Assembly (NCBI GenBank): GCA_002345545.1
Contig: DDVW01000005.1
Span: forward strand, 1-53,638
Origin: Stenotrophomonas sp. UBA2302
Lineage (GTDB): Bacteria; Pseudomonadota; Gammaproteobacteria; Xanthomonadales; Xanthomonadaceae
Reading direction: 5' to 3'
DNA length: 53,638 nt
The translations under genes were made by a program, and so were the position numbers. Of this stretch, positions 1-8,591 are shown one piece after another. Position 1 is the first letter of the stretch. Each line of letters begins with the position of its first letter. A model generated the notes under the pieces. That model made no database searches. It was not told where the DNA came from and saw only the letters and a program-made list of their open reading frames with translations.

Positions 1-1136
1 GCCTGCCAGGCCAGCACGGCCCCGGCCAGCCACAGCAGCAACCCCAGCACGCCGGTTTCGGCGAGTATCTCCAGCACGATCTGGTGGGCATGCAGCGCCG
101 GCTCGTGGCCCCACGCGGCGGCCTGTTCCGGCGCCGGGTTGCAGTCCGGCCACGCATCACGGAAGCCGCGCGCGCCCACGCCGTTGACCGGATGCTCCCG
201 GGCCATGCACAGCGCCGCGCCCCAGATCTGGCCACGACCGGACAGCGCCGCATCCACGCCTGCGCTGTCGCCACTGAAGGCCAGCGTGGTACGGGCGATA
301 CGTTCGCGCACCTGCGATGAGCCTACCGCCAGCGCGGCAATGGCCAGCACGCCGGCAACCAGCAATGCCGCCATCCACTTCCACCCCAGCAGTCGCCAGC
401 CGGAAAACAGCACCACCAGCGCGTAGGTGATCCACGAGGCACGCGAACCGGCCAGCACCAGCACCACCCCGATCAGCACCGTCGCCAGCAGCCAGCCGGC
501 GCGCCCCCAGCGCCCGCCAGCGGCAAACAGCGCGAACGGCGCCATGCTCGCCAGCACCTGGCCGAACTTCAGGTTGCACGGGCCGAACAGGCCGGACAGC
601 CGGTCCGCCGCGGCGACCTCTTCGGCAGTACACAGCCCGCGACCGCTGCCCAGCCACTTGAGCTGGTCCATCAACCAGAACAGCGTGCTGGTACCGGACA
701 GTGCCTGTACCAGCGCATCCAGCGTCCACAGCGCCACGATCAGCGCCAGCCCGTTGAAGGTCAGCCGCCGCCGCGCGGCAGTCGCCACCGCTATCGCCGC
801 CAGCCACATGAAGGGCAGGTAGCGTAGTCCGGCGGCAACCTTGCGCCAGGCCTTGCCCGGATCGGCCGCATCGAACGCGGACAGCAGCTGCGGCAGCCAG
901 TAGGCCAAAAACAGCAGGCCGGTCAGCTTCCACGCCGAGGCGCCCGGCAGCACGGTGCCGCTGCCGCCAAAGCGCAGCTGCAGCAGGCGCACGCCCGCCA
1001 ACAGCGCCGCCAGCGCCAGCACCGCCTCGGCAATCCCGGGGGCCGGCCACAGCGCGACAAAGGCAAGTATCCAGACCGGGGCCCAGCGTCCGGGCGGCTG
1101 CGTTACGGGTTCCGGATCAACGGGCAAGTTCGGCAT
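1..1136 (-). CDS. O-antigen ligase family protein (Wzy_C/WaaL-like), 3' end outside window
   Basis: About 378 residues are visible and the frame is still open at the left edge, so the C-terminus is missing. The protein is a string of hydrophobic segments with short basic loops (for example GRWGRAGWLLATVLIGVVL, then the RASWIT loop), followed by a larger loop with GVGARGFRDAWPDCNP and HAHQIVLEILAETG. That late GVG...F.....P.....HN/HQ pattern is typical of the Wzy_C domain of inner-membrane enzymes that ligate O-polysaccharide to lipid A-core or polymerise surface glycans. I chose the ATG at 1136, which overlaps the upstream glycosyltransferase stop by 20 bp; a TTG three codons later is possible. 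The overlap implies translational coupling with the glycosyltransferase and a shared cell-surface glycan role. Ligase and polymerase cannot be told apart from sequence alone. Confidence 0.8.
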   Translation of the reverse strand, partial: MPNLPVDPEPVTQPPGRWAPVWILAFVALWPAPGIAEAVLALAALLAGVRLLQLRFGGSGTVLPGASAWKLTGLLFLAYWLPQLLSAFDAADPGKAWRKVAAGLRYLPFMWLAAIAVATAARRRLTFNGLALIVALWTLDALVQALSGTSTLFWLMDQLKWLGSGRGLCTAEEVAAADRLSGLFGPCNLKFGQVLASMAPFALFAAGGRWGRAGWLLATVLIGVVLVLAGSRASWITYALVVLFSGWRLLGWKWMAALLVAGVLAIAALAVGSSQVRERIARTTLAFSGDSAGVDAALSGRGQIWGAALCMAREHPVNGVGARGFRDAWPDCNPAPEQAAAWGHEPALHAHQIVLEILAETGVLGLLLWLAGAVLAWQ

Positions 1137-2229
1137 AGACATCCAGCGTGGCGCGCTGCATCGCCTGCAGCGTGAAGGGAATCCGTGCCGGCAGCACCGG
1201 CGGGGACTGCAGCAGTTGTGCGGCACGCTGCGCCAACAGCGCCGCATCGCCCGTCGCCACTGCGCCGGAAGGTTGCAGTTGCGCCAGCAGCTCGCCGACA
1301 CCGCCATGGTTCCAGCCCAGCACCGGGCGACCCACCGACAGCGCCTCCAGCACCGTGCGCCCGAACGCCTCGGGCTTGTCGGACAACTGCAGCACCAGAT
1401 CACTGGCCGCATAAGCCTGGGCAATACGCGCGGTCGGCTCGGTGATTGCCAGTGCATCGGCCACGTCCAGCTCCTGCGCCAGCTGCTTCAGCTCACGCAC
1501 ATAGGCCTCGCGACCGGGCTCGCGCGCGCCGGGCATCCACAACCGTGCCGCGATGCCGTCCGCACGCAGCGCTGCCAGCAGCCGCAGCGCATGCGCATGG
1601 CCCTTGAGCCGGGTGCCGCGTCCAGGCAACAGCAGCAACGGGCCATCGCCGCCAAGCACGGGATGTTGTGCCGCCAGCGCCAGCCGCGGGCGGCGGTCGG
1701 TACGCGCCACATGCGGGAACTGGGCGATGTCCACGCCCCGCGGTATCAACCGCAGGCGGGCCGGATCGGTCTTCGGATAATGCGCCAGCAGGTAGTCGCG
1801 CACCGTCTGCGAGACGCAGATCACGCGTTCGCCACTGGCCATGATCGCGCTGTAGCGACCGGGCGAATTGAGCCCGTGCATGGTCGTCAGCCAGCGCGGG
1901 CGCTGACCGGCCGGCAAGCCGCGCAGCGCATGCCAGCCCAGCCACGCCGGCAGCCGTGAGCGCGCATGCACGATGTCCGTTCCGGTTTCGGCAAACAGCC
2001 GCCGCAGGCTGGACACATGGCGCAGGGTCAGCAGCGACTTGCGGCCGATATCCAGGGTCAGGTGCTCGGCGCCGCTGTCCAGCAAGGCCGGCACCAGCCG
2101 GCCACCGGCGGACACCACGATGGCGCGGTGACCCTTGGCCACCAGCGCCGCGGCGACCTCCAGGGTCGAGCGCTCAACACCACCGGACTGCAGTGCCGGC
2201 AGCAGCTGCACCACGGTCAGGCGGCGCAT
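1117..2229 (-). CDS. glycosyltransferase family 4 protein
   Basis: A 370-residue GT-B-type glycosyltransferase. The N-terminus MRRLTVVQLLPALQSGGVER has the hydrophobic strand followed by GGVER that opens many GT4 acceptor-binding domains. The second half has LLLLPGRGTRLKGHAHALRL, the donor-domain GR.t..KG motif, and PEAFGRTVLEALSVGRPVLG, the E-x7-E nucleotide-sugar signature. The start at 2229 is used because family homology begins there; the 16 codons upstream look unlike protein. It overlaps the O-antigen ligase gene and lies 8 bp downstream of the zinc-finger gene. It should add a sugar to lipopolysaccharide core or another surface glycan at the cytoplasmic face of the inner membrane; the exact sugar is not readable. 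Confidence 0.88.
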   Translation of the reverse strand: MRRLTVVQLLPALQSGGVERSTLEVAAALVAKGHRAIVVSAGGRLVPALLDSGAEHLTLDIGRKSLLTLRHVSSLRRLFAETGTDIVHARSRLPAWLGWHALRGLPAGQRPRWLTTMHGLNSPGRYSAIMASGERVICVSQTVRDYLLAHYPKTDPARLRLIPRGVDIAQFPHVARTDRRPRLALAAQHPVLGGDGPLLLLPGRGTRLKGHAHALRLLAALRADGIAARLWMPGAREPGREAYVRELKQLAQELDVADALAITEPTARIAQAYAASDLVLQLSDKPEAFGRTVLEALSVGRPVLGWNHGGVGELLAQLQPSGAVATGDAALLAQRAAQLLQSPPVLPARIPFTLQAMQRATLDVYAELAR

Positions 2230-2237
2230 CGACGCGG

Positions 2238-2435
2238 TCAGTCGGCCAGCACGAACACCGAGCCGCAGTACGGGCACGCGGCCTCGCCGTTGGGCTCACT
2301 TTCGATCGGCAGATACACGCGCGGATGCGAGTTCCACAGCGCCATCTCCGGCGTCGGGCAGCTCAGCGGCAGATCGGCGCGATGCACGGTGTAACGCTTT
2401 TCGGCGTTGGCGGGCGCAGTGGCGGTATGGCTCAT
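2238..2435 (-). CDS. CHCC zinc-finger domain protein
   Basis: A 65-residue protein that is almost entirely one small zinc-finger domain. Cys26, His37, Cys54 and Cys57 are spaced as in the zf-CHCC family (LPLSCPTP, NSHPRVYLPIE, ACPYCGSVF), the same fold as the NDUFS6 accessory subunit of mitochondrial complex I. The ATG at 2435 gives the usual family length. It lies just upstream of the glycosyltransferase on the same strand. The family is widespread in proteobacteria, but its bacterial function is not settled. Confidence 0.85.
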   Translation of the reverse strand: MSHTATAPANAEKRYTVHRADLPLSCPTPEMALWNSHPRVYLPIESEPNGEAACPYCGSVFVLAD

Positions 2436-2562
2436 GGCTAGGCACGGAACAGGTTGCGAGGCGGCCAATTCTAGCAGTGCCGGCCTTTGTCCGGGCCGGG
2501 CCGGCAGAATGCGGAAGGGCCGGTGCATGCCCGGCCCTTCCGTGCGTTCTGGCAATCGCGGG

Positions 2563-4857
2563 TCAGCCGTTGCCGCGCTCGCCGTCGCGCTGCTTGCGGA
2601 TCTGCGAGTCGACCGCGGCGATGGCGGTCATGTTCAGCACCCGGCGGGCGCTGGCGCTGCTGGTCAGGATATGTACCGGCTTGGAGATACCCATCAGGAT
2701 CGGCCCGATCGCCACGCCATCGGTGAACACCCGCACCAGGTTGTAGGCGATGTTGGCCGCTTCCAGGTTCGGCAGCACGAACAGGTTGGCGCGGCCCTTG
2801 AGCGTGCTGTTGGGCAGCAGCTTCTCGCGCAGCGCCTCGTCCCACGCGGTGTCGCCCTGCATCTCGCCGTCCACGTTCAGGCGCGGGTTGCGCTTGAGCA
2901 GCTGCTCGCGCACCTGGCGCATCTTCAGCGCATCCTTGGAATCGTGGCTGCCGAAGTTGGAGTGCGACAGCAGTGCCACCTTCGGCTCGATCCCGAACAG
3001 CTTCATCCGGTAGGCCGCCTGCAGCGTCGATTCGACGATCTGCTCCACGCTCGGGTCTTCCTGCACGTGGGTATCGACGAAGAAGAACACGCCCTGCGAG
3101 TTGATCACCCCGGTCATCGCCGAGGTCGAGCTGACCCGTGGCTCCAGCGGAATCACGCTGCGCACGTAGCCCAGCTTCTTGTGGAAGCGCCCGACCAGCC
3201 CGGACAGCATCGCATCGGCTTCGCCGCGCGCCACCATCACCGCGGCGATCAGTGTCGGCCGCGAGCGCATCAGATTCTTGGCCGCCGCCACGGTGACGCC
3301 CTTGCGACCGGTCATGTCGTGGTAGTACTGCCAGTAGTCGTTGAAGCGCGGATCATCGTTGATGTTGGTGATCTCGAAGTCCACGCCGGCCTGCATGCGC
3401 AGCCCAAGCCGCTCGATGCGCGTCTGGATCACATCCGGGCGGCCGATCAGGATCGGGAACGCGACGCTCTCGTCGATCACGTTCTGCACCGCGCGCAGCA
3501 CCACTTCCTCTTCACCTTCGGCATAGACCACGCGCTGCTTGTCGGCACGCGCCTGGTCGTACACCGGCTTCATGAACAGGCTGGTGCGGTAGACGAACTG
3601 CGCCAGCTTCTCGCGGTAGGCGGCCATGTCGGCGATCGGCCGGGTGGCCACGCCCGAATCCATCGCCGCCTGGGCGACGGCCGAGGACAGCTCCACCAGC
3701 AGGCGGCGGTCGAACGGACGCGGAATCAGGTAGTCGCGGCCGAAGCTCGGCGCTTCACCGCCATAGGCCGCACCCAGGTCCGAGGCCTCCTTGCGCGCCA
3801 AGGCGGCGATCGCACGCACGCAGGCGACCTTCATCTCCTCGTTGATGCCGGTGGCACCCACATCCAGCGCGCCGCGGAACAGGTACGGGAAGCACAGCGC
3901 GTTGTTGACCTGGTTCGGATAGTCCGAGCGGCCGGTGCCCAGGATCGCATCCGGGCGCACCGCCTTGGCGTCTTCCGGCAGGATTTCCGGGTACGGGTTG
4001 GCCAGCGCGAAGATCACCGGGTCGCGCGCCATCGTCGCGACCATCTCGCGGGTCAGGATGCCGCCAGCCGACAGGCCCAGGAAAATATCGGCGCCGTCGA
4101 CGATCTCGGCCAGCGTGCGCTTGTCGGTATCGCGCGCGTAGCGGGCCTTTTCCGGGTCCAGATCGGTACGGCCGCTGTGGATCACGCCGTCACGGTCGAA
4201 CGCCAGCACGTTCTCCGGCTTCACCCCCAGCTGCACCAGCATGTTGACGCAGGAGATGCCCGCCGCGCCCATGCCGGTGGTGGCGACCTTGACCTCCTCG
4301 ATCTTCTTGCCGGTGATCACCATGGCGTTGAGCACCGCCGCACCGACGATGATCGCGGTGCCATGCTGGTCGTCATGGAACACCGGGATGTTCATCCGCT
4401 CGCGCAGCGTGCGCTCGATGACGAAGCACTCCGGCGCCTTGATGTCTTCCAGATTGATGCCGCCGAAGGTCGGTTCCAGCGAGGCGATGATGTCGATCAG
4501 CTTGTCCGGATCGTTCTCGTCGACCTCGATGTCGAACACGTCGATGCCGGCGAACTTCTGGAACAGCACGCCCTTGCCTTCCATCACCGGCTTGCCCGCC
4601 AGCGGGCCGATGTTGCCCAGCCCCAGCACCGCGGTGCCGTTGCTGATCACCGCCACCAGGTTGCCGCGCGCGGTCAGCTCGCTGGCCGCCGCCGGATCGG
4701 CCACGATCGCCTCGCAGGCATGCGCCACGCCGGGCGAGTACGCCAGCGACAGGTCGCGCTGGGTCAACATCGGCTTGGTCGCCACCACCTTGATCTTGCC
4801 GGGCGGCGACAGGCGGTGGTAATCGAGGGCGGCCTGCTTGAAATCTTCTTTGGACAT
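2563..4857 (-). CDS. maeB: NADP-dependent malic enzyme with C-terminal phosphotransacetylase-like domain
   Basis: A 764-residue cytoplasmic enzyme converting malate to pyruvate and CO2 with reduction of NADP. Residues about 1-430 are the malic enzyme part: DLSLAYSPGVAHACEAI near the N-terminus, GNLVAVISNGTAVLGLGNIG, HDDQHGTAIIVGAAVLNAM, and a Rossmann stretch beginning VKVATTGMGAAGISCVNML. From about 430 to the end is a phosphate acetyltransferase-like domain (SRPTLIAAVMVARGEADAML, TDGVAIGPILMGISKPVHIL), which in MaeB enzymes is regulatory rather than catalytic and binds acetyl-CoA. Length and domain order match large proteobacterial MaeB. The ATG at 4857 begins MSKEDFKQAALDYHR; upstream codons are not conserved-looking. 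It appears monocistronic. Confidence 0.96.
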   Translation of the reverse strand: MSKEDFKQAALDYHRLSPPGKIKVVATKPMLTQRDLSLAYSPGVAHACEAIVADPAAASELTARGNLVAVISNGTAVLGLGNIGPLAGKPVMEGKGVLFQKFAGIDVFDIEVDENDPDKLIDIIASLEPTFGGINLEDIKAPECFVIERTLRERMNIPVFHDDQHGTAIIVGAAVLNAMVITGKKIEEVKVATTGMGAAGISCVNMLVQLGVKPENVLAFDRDGVIHSGRTDLDPEKARYARDTDKRTLAEIVDGADIFLGLSAGGILTREMVATMARDPVIFALANPYPEILPEDAKAVRPDAILGTGRSDYPNQVNNALCFPYLFRGALDVGATGINEEMKVACVRAIAALARKEASDLGAAYGGEAPSFGRDYLIPRPFDRRLLVELSSAVAQAAMDSGVATRPIADMAAYREKLAQFVYRTSLFMKPVYDQARADKQRVVYAEGEEEVVLRAVQNVIDESVAFPILIGRPDVIQTRIERLGLRMQAGVDFEITNINDDPRFNDYWQYYHDMTGRKGVTVAAAKNLMRSRPTLIAAVMVARGEADAMLSGLVGRFHKKLGYVRSVIPLEPRVSSTSAMTGVINSQGVFFFVDTHVQEDPSVEQIVESTLQAAYRMKLFGIEPKVALLSHSNFGSHDSKDALKMRQVREQLLKRNPRLNVDGEMQGDTAWDEALREKLLPNSTLKGRANLFVLPNLEAANIAYNLVRVFTDGVAIGPILMGISKPVHILTSSASARRVLNMTAIAAVDSQIRKQRDGERGNG

Positions 4858-4981
4858 CGACGGGACTTGCTGTGACTGAACGGTCGATTCTAGCGACTCG
4901 CGCCGACATTGAGCGCTTCCCGCAGTGACAGAACCATGGCAGCTCGCTGACACACATCATGGTGCCCTGCAGCAATTTACG

Positions 4982-5023
4982 AAAATATTTTTCATAGGCT
5001 GCAATATCTGCTACATAGGCTGC
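4982..5023 (+). promoter_or_regulatory. AT-rich palindrome and paired direct repeat upstream of the D-amino-acid operon
   Basis: In an otherwise GC-rich sequence, a short AT-rich patch carries the near-palindrome GAAAATATTTTTC (from about 4981). It is followed by two exact copies of CATAGGCTGC at 4993-5002 and 5014-5023, 21 bp apart, about two helical turns. They end 42 bp before the TTG start at 5066. Placement and spacing suit a regulator binding one DNA face. The RpiR-type regulator in the same operon is the obvious candidate, but that is inference. Confidence 0.45.
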
Positions 5024-5065
5024 TTGCCAATTCCCGGCAGGAACCACTGAGCAGGGCATCCCGCA

Positions 5066-6331
5066 TTGGATAAAAAATTATTTCAGTACGATCCGGTGCT
5101 GTTGCGCGGCAAGGGCACGGGTGCCGGCAGCAGCACCCTGGGCATTGCCGATGCCGGCAAGCAGGGCTGGTCGATCCTGCGTGAAGAGGTCAGCCTGCCC
5201 GCCGCCGTCCTGCGCCGCAGCGCCCTGTTGCACAACCTGGAATGGATGCGCCGCTTCACCGCCGCCTATGGCGTGCAGCTGGCGCCCCACGGCAAGACCA
5301 CGATGAGCCCGGAGCTGTTCCGGCTGCAACTGGAAGCCGGCGCCTGGGGTATCACCGTCGCCACCGCAGCACAGGCGCGCGAGGCCTGGCAGGCCGGCGC
5401 ACGCCGCATCCTGATGGCCAACCAGCTGGTCGGCAAGGCCAACATGGCGGTGATCGCCGAACTGCTGGGCGATGCGGGCGTCGAGTTCTTCTGCCTGGTG
5501 GATTCGGCCGACAACGTCGCCGCGCTGGGCGAGTCTTTCCAGGCGCAGCCACGTCCCCTGCAGGTCCTGCTGGAAATCGGCGCCAGCGGGGGCCGCACCG
5601 GCGTGCGTGATGACGCGCAGGCACAGGCGGTGGTGGCGGAAATCGTCCGCTGGCCCGGCGTGCAGCTGGCCGGCGTGGAAGTCTATGAGGGCGTGGTGGC
5701 CGACGAAGCCGGTGTCCGTGCCCTGCTGCAACGCACGGTCACGCAGCTGCGCCAGTTGCAGGCACACGGCGCGGTGAGCCGGGTGCCGGCGTTGATCTCC
5801 GGTGCCGGCTCGGCCTGGTTCGACGTGGTCGCCGAGGAATTCTCCGCACTGGCCGCCAGCGGCGCCGCCGAGGTGGTGCTGCGACCCGGCTGCTATCTCA
5901 CCCACGATGTCGGCGCCTACCGTCAGGCCGCTACCCGCATCCACGCCAGCAACCCGGTGGCGCGCGAGATGGGCAGCAGCCTGCAGCCGGCGCTGCAGCT
6001 GTGGGCCTATGTGCAGTCCCGTCCGGAGCCGGACAAGGCGATCATCGCCCTGGGCAAGCGCGATGCCGCCTTCGATGCCGGCTTCCCGGTGCCGGCGCTG
6101 CACTACCGGCCGGGCGATGCCGCGCCGGCCAGCGCGTCGGGCAACTGGCAGATCACCGCGATGATGGACCAGCACGCCTTCCTCGCGCTGGACGCCGGCG
6201 ATGACCTGCGTGTGGGCGACATGCTCAGCTTCGACATCTCCCACCCGTGCCTGACCTTCGACAAGTGGCGCCACCTGCTGGTGGTCGATGACAACCACGA
6301 GGTCGTGGACGCCATTTCCACGCAGTTCTGA
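5066..6331 (+). CDS. PLP-dependent amino acid deaminase (D-serine dehydratase / D-threonine aldolase-like)
   Basis: A 421-residue fold-III PLP enzyme with an alanine-racemase-like N-terminal barrel and a C-terminal DSD1 domain. The Schiff-base lysine is probably Lys77 in LAPHGKTTMSPEL, equivalent to the RPHxKT motif. Near the end ISHPCLTFDKW carries His393 and Cys395, the H-x-C zinc pair seen in eukaryotic-type D-serine dehydratase. The reaction is probably elimination of a beta-hydroxy D-amino acid to an enamine and then a 2-oxo acid, or D-threonine retro-aldol cleavage. The start is TTG at 5066; no better in-frame start is visible. It heads an operon with GntP, RpiR, D-aminoacylase and RidA, which favours deaminase over aldolase because RidA removes enamine by-products. 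Confidence 0.85.
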   Translation: MDKKLFQYDPVLLRGKGTGAGSSTLGIADAGKQGWSILREEVSLPAAVLRRSALLHNLEWMRRFTAAYGVQLAPHGKTTMSPELFRLQLEAGAWGITVATAAQAREAWQAGARRILMANQLVGKANMAVIAELLGDAGVEFFCLVDSADNVAALGESFQAQPRPLQVLLEIGASGGRTGVRDDAQAQAVVAEIVRWPGVQLAGVEVYEGVVADEAGVRALLQRTVTQLRQLQAHGAVSRVPALISGAGSAWFDVVAEEFSALAASGAAEVVLRPGCYLTHDVGAYRQAATRIHASNPVAREMGSSLQPALQLWAYVQSRPEPDKAIIALGKRDAAFDAGFPVPALHYRPGDAAPASASGNWQITAMMDQHAFLALDAGDDLRVGDMLSFDISHPCLTFDKWRHLLVVDDNHEVVDAISTQF

Positions 6332-6352
6332 CCCGGTGACGAGCCTGTCCGC

Positions 6353-7708
6353 ATGAGCAATGGAAACCTGTTGTTGATCTACGCCGTATTGTCGATCCTG
6401 GCCCTGATCGTGCTGATCGCGCGCTATCGGCTCAACCCGTTCATCAGCGTCACCGTGGTCTCGGTCGGGCTGGCGCTGCTGGCCGGGATGCCGGCACCGG
6501 AAATCCTGCCCGCCTACGAACAGGGCGTGGGCAAGACGCTGGGACATATCGCGCTGATCGTCGCGCTGGGCACCATGCTCGGCAAGATGATGGCCGAATC
6601 CGGCGGCGCCGAGCGCATCGCGCGCACGCTGATCGCCCGCTTCGGGCCGAAGAACGTGCACTGGGCGATGATGCTGATCGCCTTCTGCGTGGGCCTGCCG
6701 ATCTTCTTCGAGGTCGGCTTCGTGCTGCTGATCCCGATCGTGCTCAACGTCGCCCGCCGCACCGGCGTGCCGCTGCTGCTGGTCGGCCTGCCGATGGTGG
6801 CCGGGCTGTCGGTGGTGCACGGACTGGTGCCACCGCACCCGGCGGCGATGCTGGCGGTACAGGCCTACGAGGCCGATGTCGGCCGCACCGTGCTGTACGC
6901 GCTGCTGGTCGGCCTGCCCACGGCCGCACTGGCCGGGCCGGTATTTGCCAAGTTCGTCGCGCCACGGGTGCAACTGCCGGCACACAACCCGATGGAAGCG
7001 GCACTGCTGGATGAAGGCCACGGGCGGATTCCCGACGAGCAGCTGCCCGGCTTCGGCATCACCCTGGCCACGCTGCTGGTGCCGGTGGTGCTGATGCTGC
7101 TGGGTGGCTGGGCCGACCAGATCGCCGCACCCGGCTCCGCGCTGAACCACGGGCTGCGCTTCATCGGCCATTCGGTGGTGGCGCTGCTGATCGCCACCTT
7201 GATGAGCTTCGTCACCCTCGGCCTGATGCGTGGCTTCAGCCGCGAGCAGATCCTGAAATTCTCGCAGGACTGCCTCGCACCGACCGCCGCGATCACTCTG
7301 CTGGTCGGTGCCGGTGGTGGCCTCAACGGCATCCTCGTGCATACCGGCGTGGCCACGGAGATCATCGGCCTGTCGCAGCGTTTCGAGCTGTCGCCGCTGC
7401 TGATGGGCTGGACCATGGCCGCACTGATGCGGGTGGCCACCGGCTCGGCCACGGTAGCGATGACCACCGCCTCGGGCATCGTCGCGCCGATCGCCGCCGC
7501 GCTGGGCTATCCGCATCCGGAACTGCTGGTGCTGGCCACCGGCGCCGGCTCGGTGGTGCTGTCACACGTCAATGACGGCGGCTTCTGGCTGGTCAAGGAA
7601 TATTTCAACATGAGCGTGGCCCAGACCTTCAAGACCTGGACCGTGCTTGAAACCCTCATCTCCGTCACCGCGCTGCTGCTGGTGATGGCACTTGCCGCGG
7701 TGCTCTGA
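6353..7708 (+). CDS. GntP-family permease, probable D-amino-acid (D-serine-like) transporter
   Basis: A 451-residue polytopic inner-membrane protein with about 12 hydrophobic segments. Family features include LIVALGTMLGKMMAESGGAE, VGLPIFFEVGFVLLIPI, VHGLVPPHPAAML and VATGSATVAMTTASGIVAP, all typical of the GntP gluconate:H+ symporter family. That family includes both gluconate permeases and the D-serine permease DsdX, and sequence alone does not separate them here. It lies 21 bp after the PLP deaminase and 4 bp before the RpiR regulator, with no sugar kinase nearby, so a D-amino acid or N-acyl-D-amino acid is the more likely substrate. Confidence 0.88.
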   Translation: MSNGNLLLIYAVLSILALIVLIARYRLNPFISVTVVSVGLALLAGMPAPEILPAYEQGVGKTLGHIALIVALGTMLGKMMAESGGAERIARTLIARFGPKNVHWAMMLIAFCVGLPIFFEVGFVLLIPIVLNVARRTGVPLLLVGLPMVAGLSVVHGLVPPHPAAMLAVQAYEADVGRTVLYALLVGLPTAALAGPVFAKFVAPRVQLPAHNPMEAALLDEGHGRIPDEQLPGFGITLATLLVPVVLMLLGGWADQIAAPGSALNHGLRFIGHSVVALLIATLMSFVTLGLMRGFSREQILKFSQDCLAPTAAITLLVGAGGGLNGILVHTGVATEIIGLSQRFELSPLLMGWTMAALMRVATGSATVAMTTASGIVAPIAAALGYPHPELLVLATGAGSVVLSHVNDGGFWLVKEYFNMSVAQTFKTWTVLETLISVTALLLVMALAAVL

Positions 7709-7712
7709 ACCG

Positions 7713-8588
7713 ATGACCACACCCATGTTCGATATCGTCTACGAACTGCGCCAGCGGCTGCATGAATTCAGTCCTGTAGAAGCCCGCATCGCCCACGCCA
7801 TCCTCGCCGACGTGGACGCGGCGGCCCAGTACGGCGTCACCGAACTGGCAGATCGTGCCGAAGTCAGCGCCGCGGCGATCTCGCGCTTCGCCAAGACACT
7901 CGGTTGCGAACACGTGCGCGAACTGCGCGCGCGCCTGGCCTCGGCCGGCGCGGTCGGCAAGCGCTTTCTTGAACAGCAGAACGCACCGCCGGTCTCGGCC
8001 TTGTACGCGCAGATCTGCGACGACATCCAGGCCAGCCTGCGCCACAACCTCTCCAATCTGAAGGAAAGCGTGGTGCAGGAGCTGGCCGATGTGCTGTGCC
8101 AGGCGCGACGCATCCACGTGTTCGGCATCGGCGGCTGCTCGACGGTGTTCTCGCAGGAGATGCAGAACCGGCTGATGCGCTTCGGCCTGCCGATCTCCGC
8201 CTGCAGCGATGCGGTGACGATGAAGATGATCGCCGCCACGCTCGGACCCCAAGACCTGGTCATGGCGCTGTCGGTCAGCGGCATCACCCCGGAAATCGTC
8301 TCGGCGATCGACATCGCCCGCACCTATGGCGCACGCGTGGGCGCCATCACCCGCGCCGGCACCGCGCTGGCCGAACGCAGTGAATGGCTGCTGCCGATCA
8401 GCATCGAGGAAACGGATTTCGTGTTCAAACCTTCCGCATCGCGCTACGCCATGATGCTGGCGATCGACGTGCTGGCCACCACCGTCGCCCTCAACAACGC
8501 CAGCGACAACCATGAGCACCTGCGCCGCATCAAGCTGGCGCTGGACCGCTACCGCGGCGGTGATTCGCGCCTGCCGTTGGGCGACTGA
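7713..8588 (+). CDS. MurR/RpiR-family transcriptional regulator
   Basis: A 291-residue regulator. Residues about 5-80 form the RpiR helix-turn-helix domain, with the recognition region VTELADRAEVSAAAISRFAK and then LGCEHVRELRARLA. Residues about 120-260 form a SIS domain (RIHVFGIGGCSTVFSQEMQ, LVMALSVSGITPEIVSAID), which in this family binds phosphosugars or related effectors. ATG 7713 is 4 bp after the permease stop; ATG 7725 is an alternative. Position inside the D-amino-acid operon suggests an autoregulated local regulator. A SIS-type effector is unusual for amino-acid catabolism, so the inducer is worth determining. Confidence 0.93.
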   Translation: MTTPMFDIVYELRQRLHEFSPVEARIAHAILADVDAAAQYGVTELADRAEVSAAAISRFAKTLGCEHVRELRARLASAGAVGKRFLEQQNAPPVSALYAQICDDIQASLRHNLSNLKESVVQELADVLCQARRIHVFGIGGCSTVFSQEMQNRLMRFGLPISACSDAVTMKMIAATLGPQDLVMALSVSGITPEIVSAIDIARTYGARVGAITRAGTALAERSEWLLPISIEETDFVFKPSASRYAMMLAIDVLATTVALNNASDNHEHLRRIKLALDRYRGGDSRLPLGD

Positions 8589-8591
8589 TCC

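Noticed and set aside
157..1050. A 297-codon minus-strand frame at the left edge
   Set aside because: It is out of frame with the O-antigen ligase, whose hydrophobic segments and Wzy_C motifs are in the frame starting at 1136.
2407..4875. An 822-codon plus-strand frame opposite maeB
   Set aside because: Its His/Arg/Gln-rich translation mirrors maeB codons; no family features.
5078..7516. An 812-codon minus-strand frame opposite the deaminase and permease genes
   Set aside because: Low-complexity Gln/His/Arg/Gly composition and no motifs; the plus-strand genes are clear.
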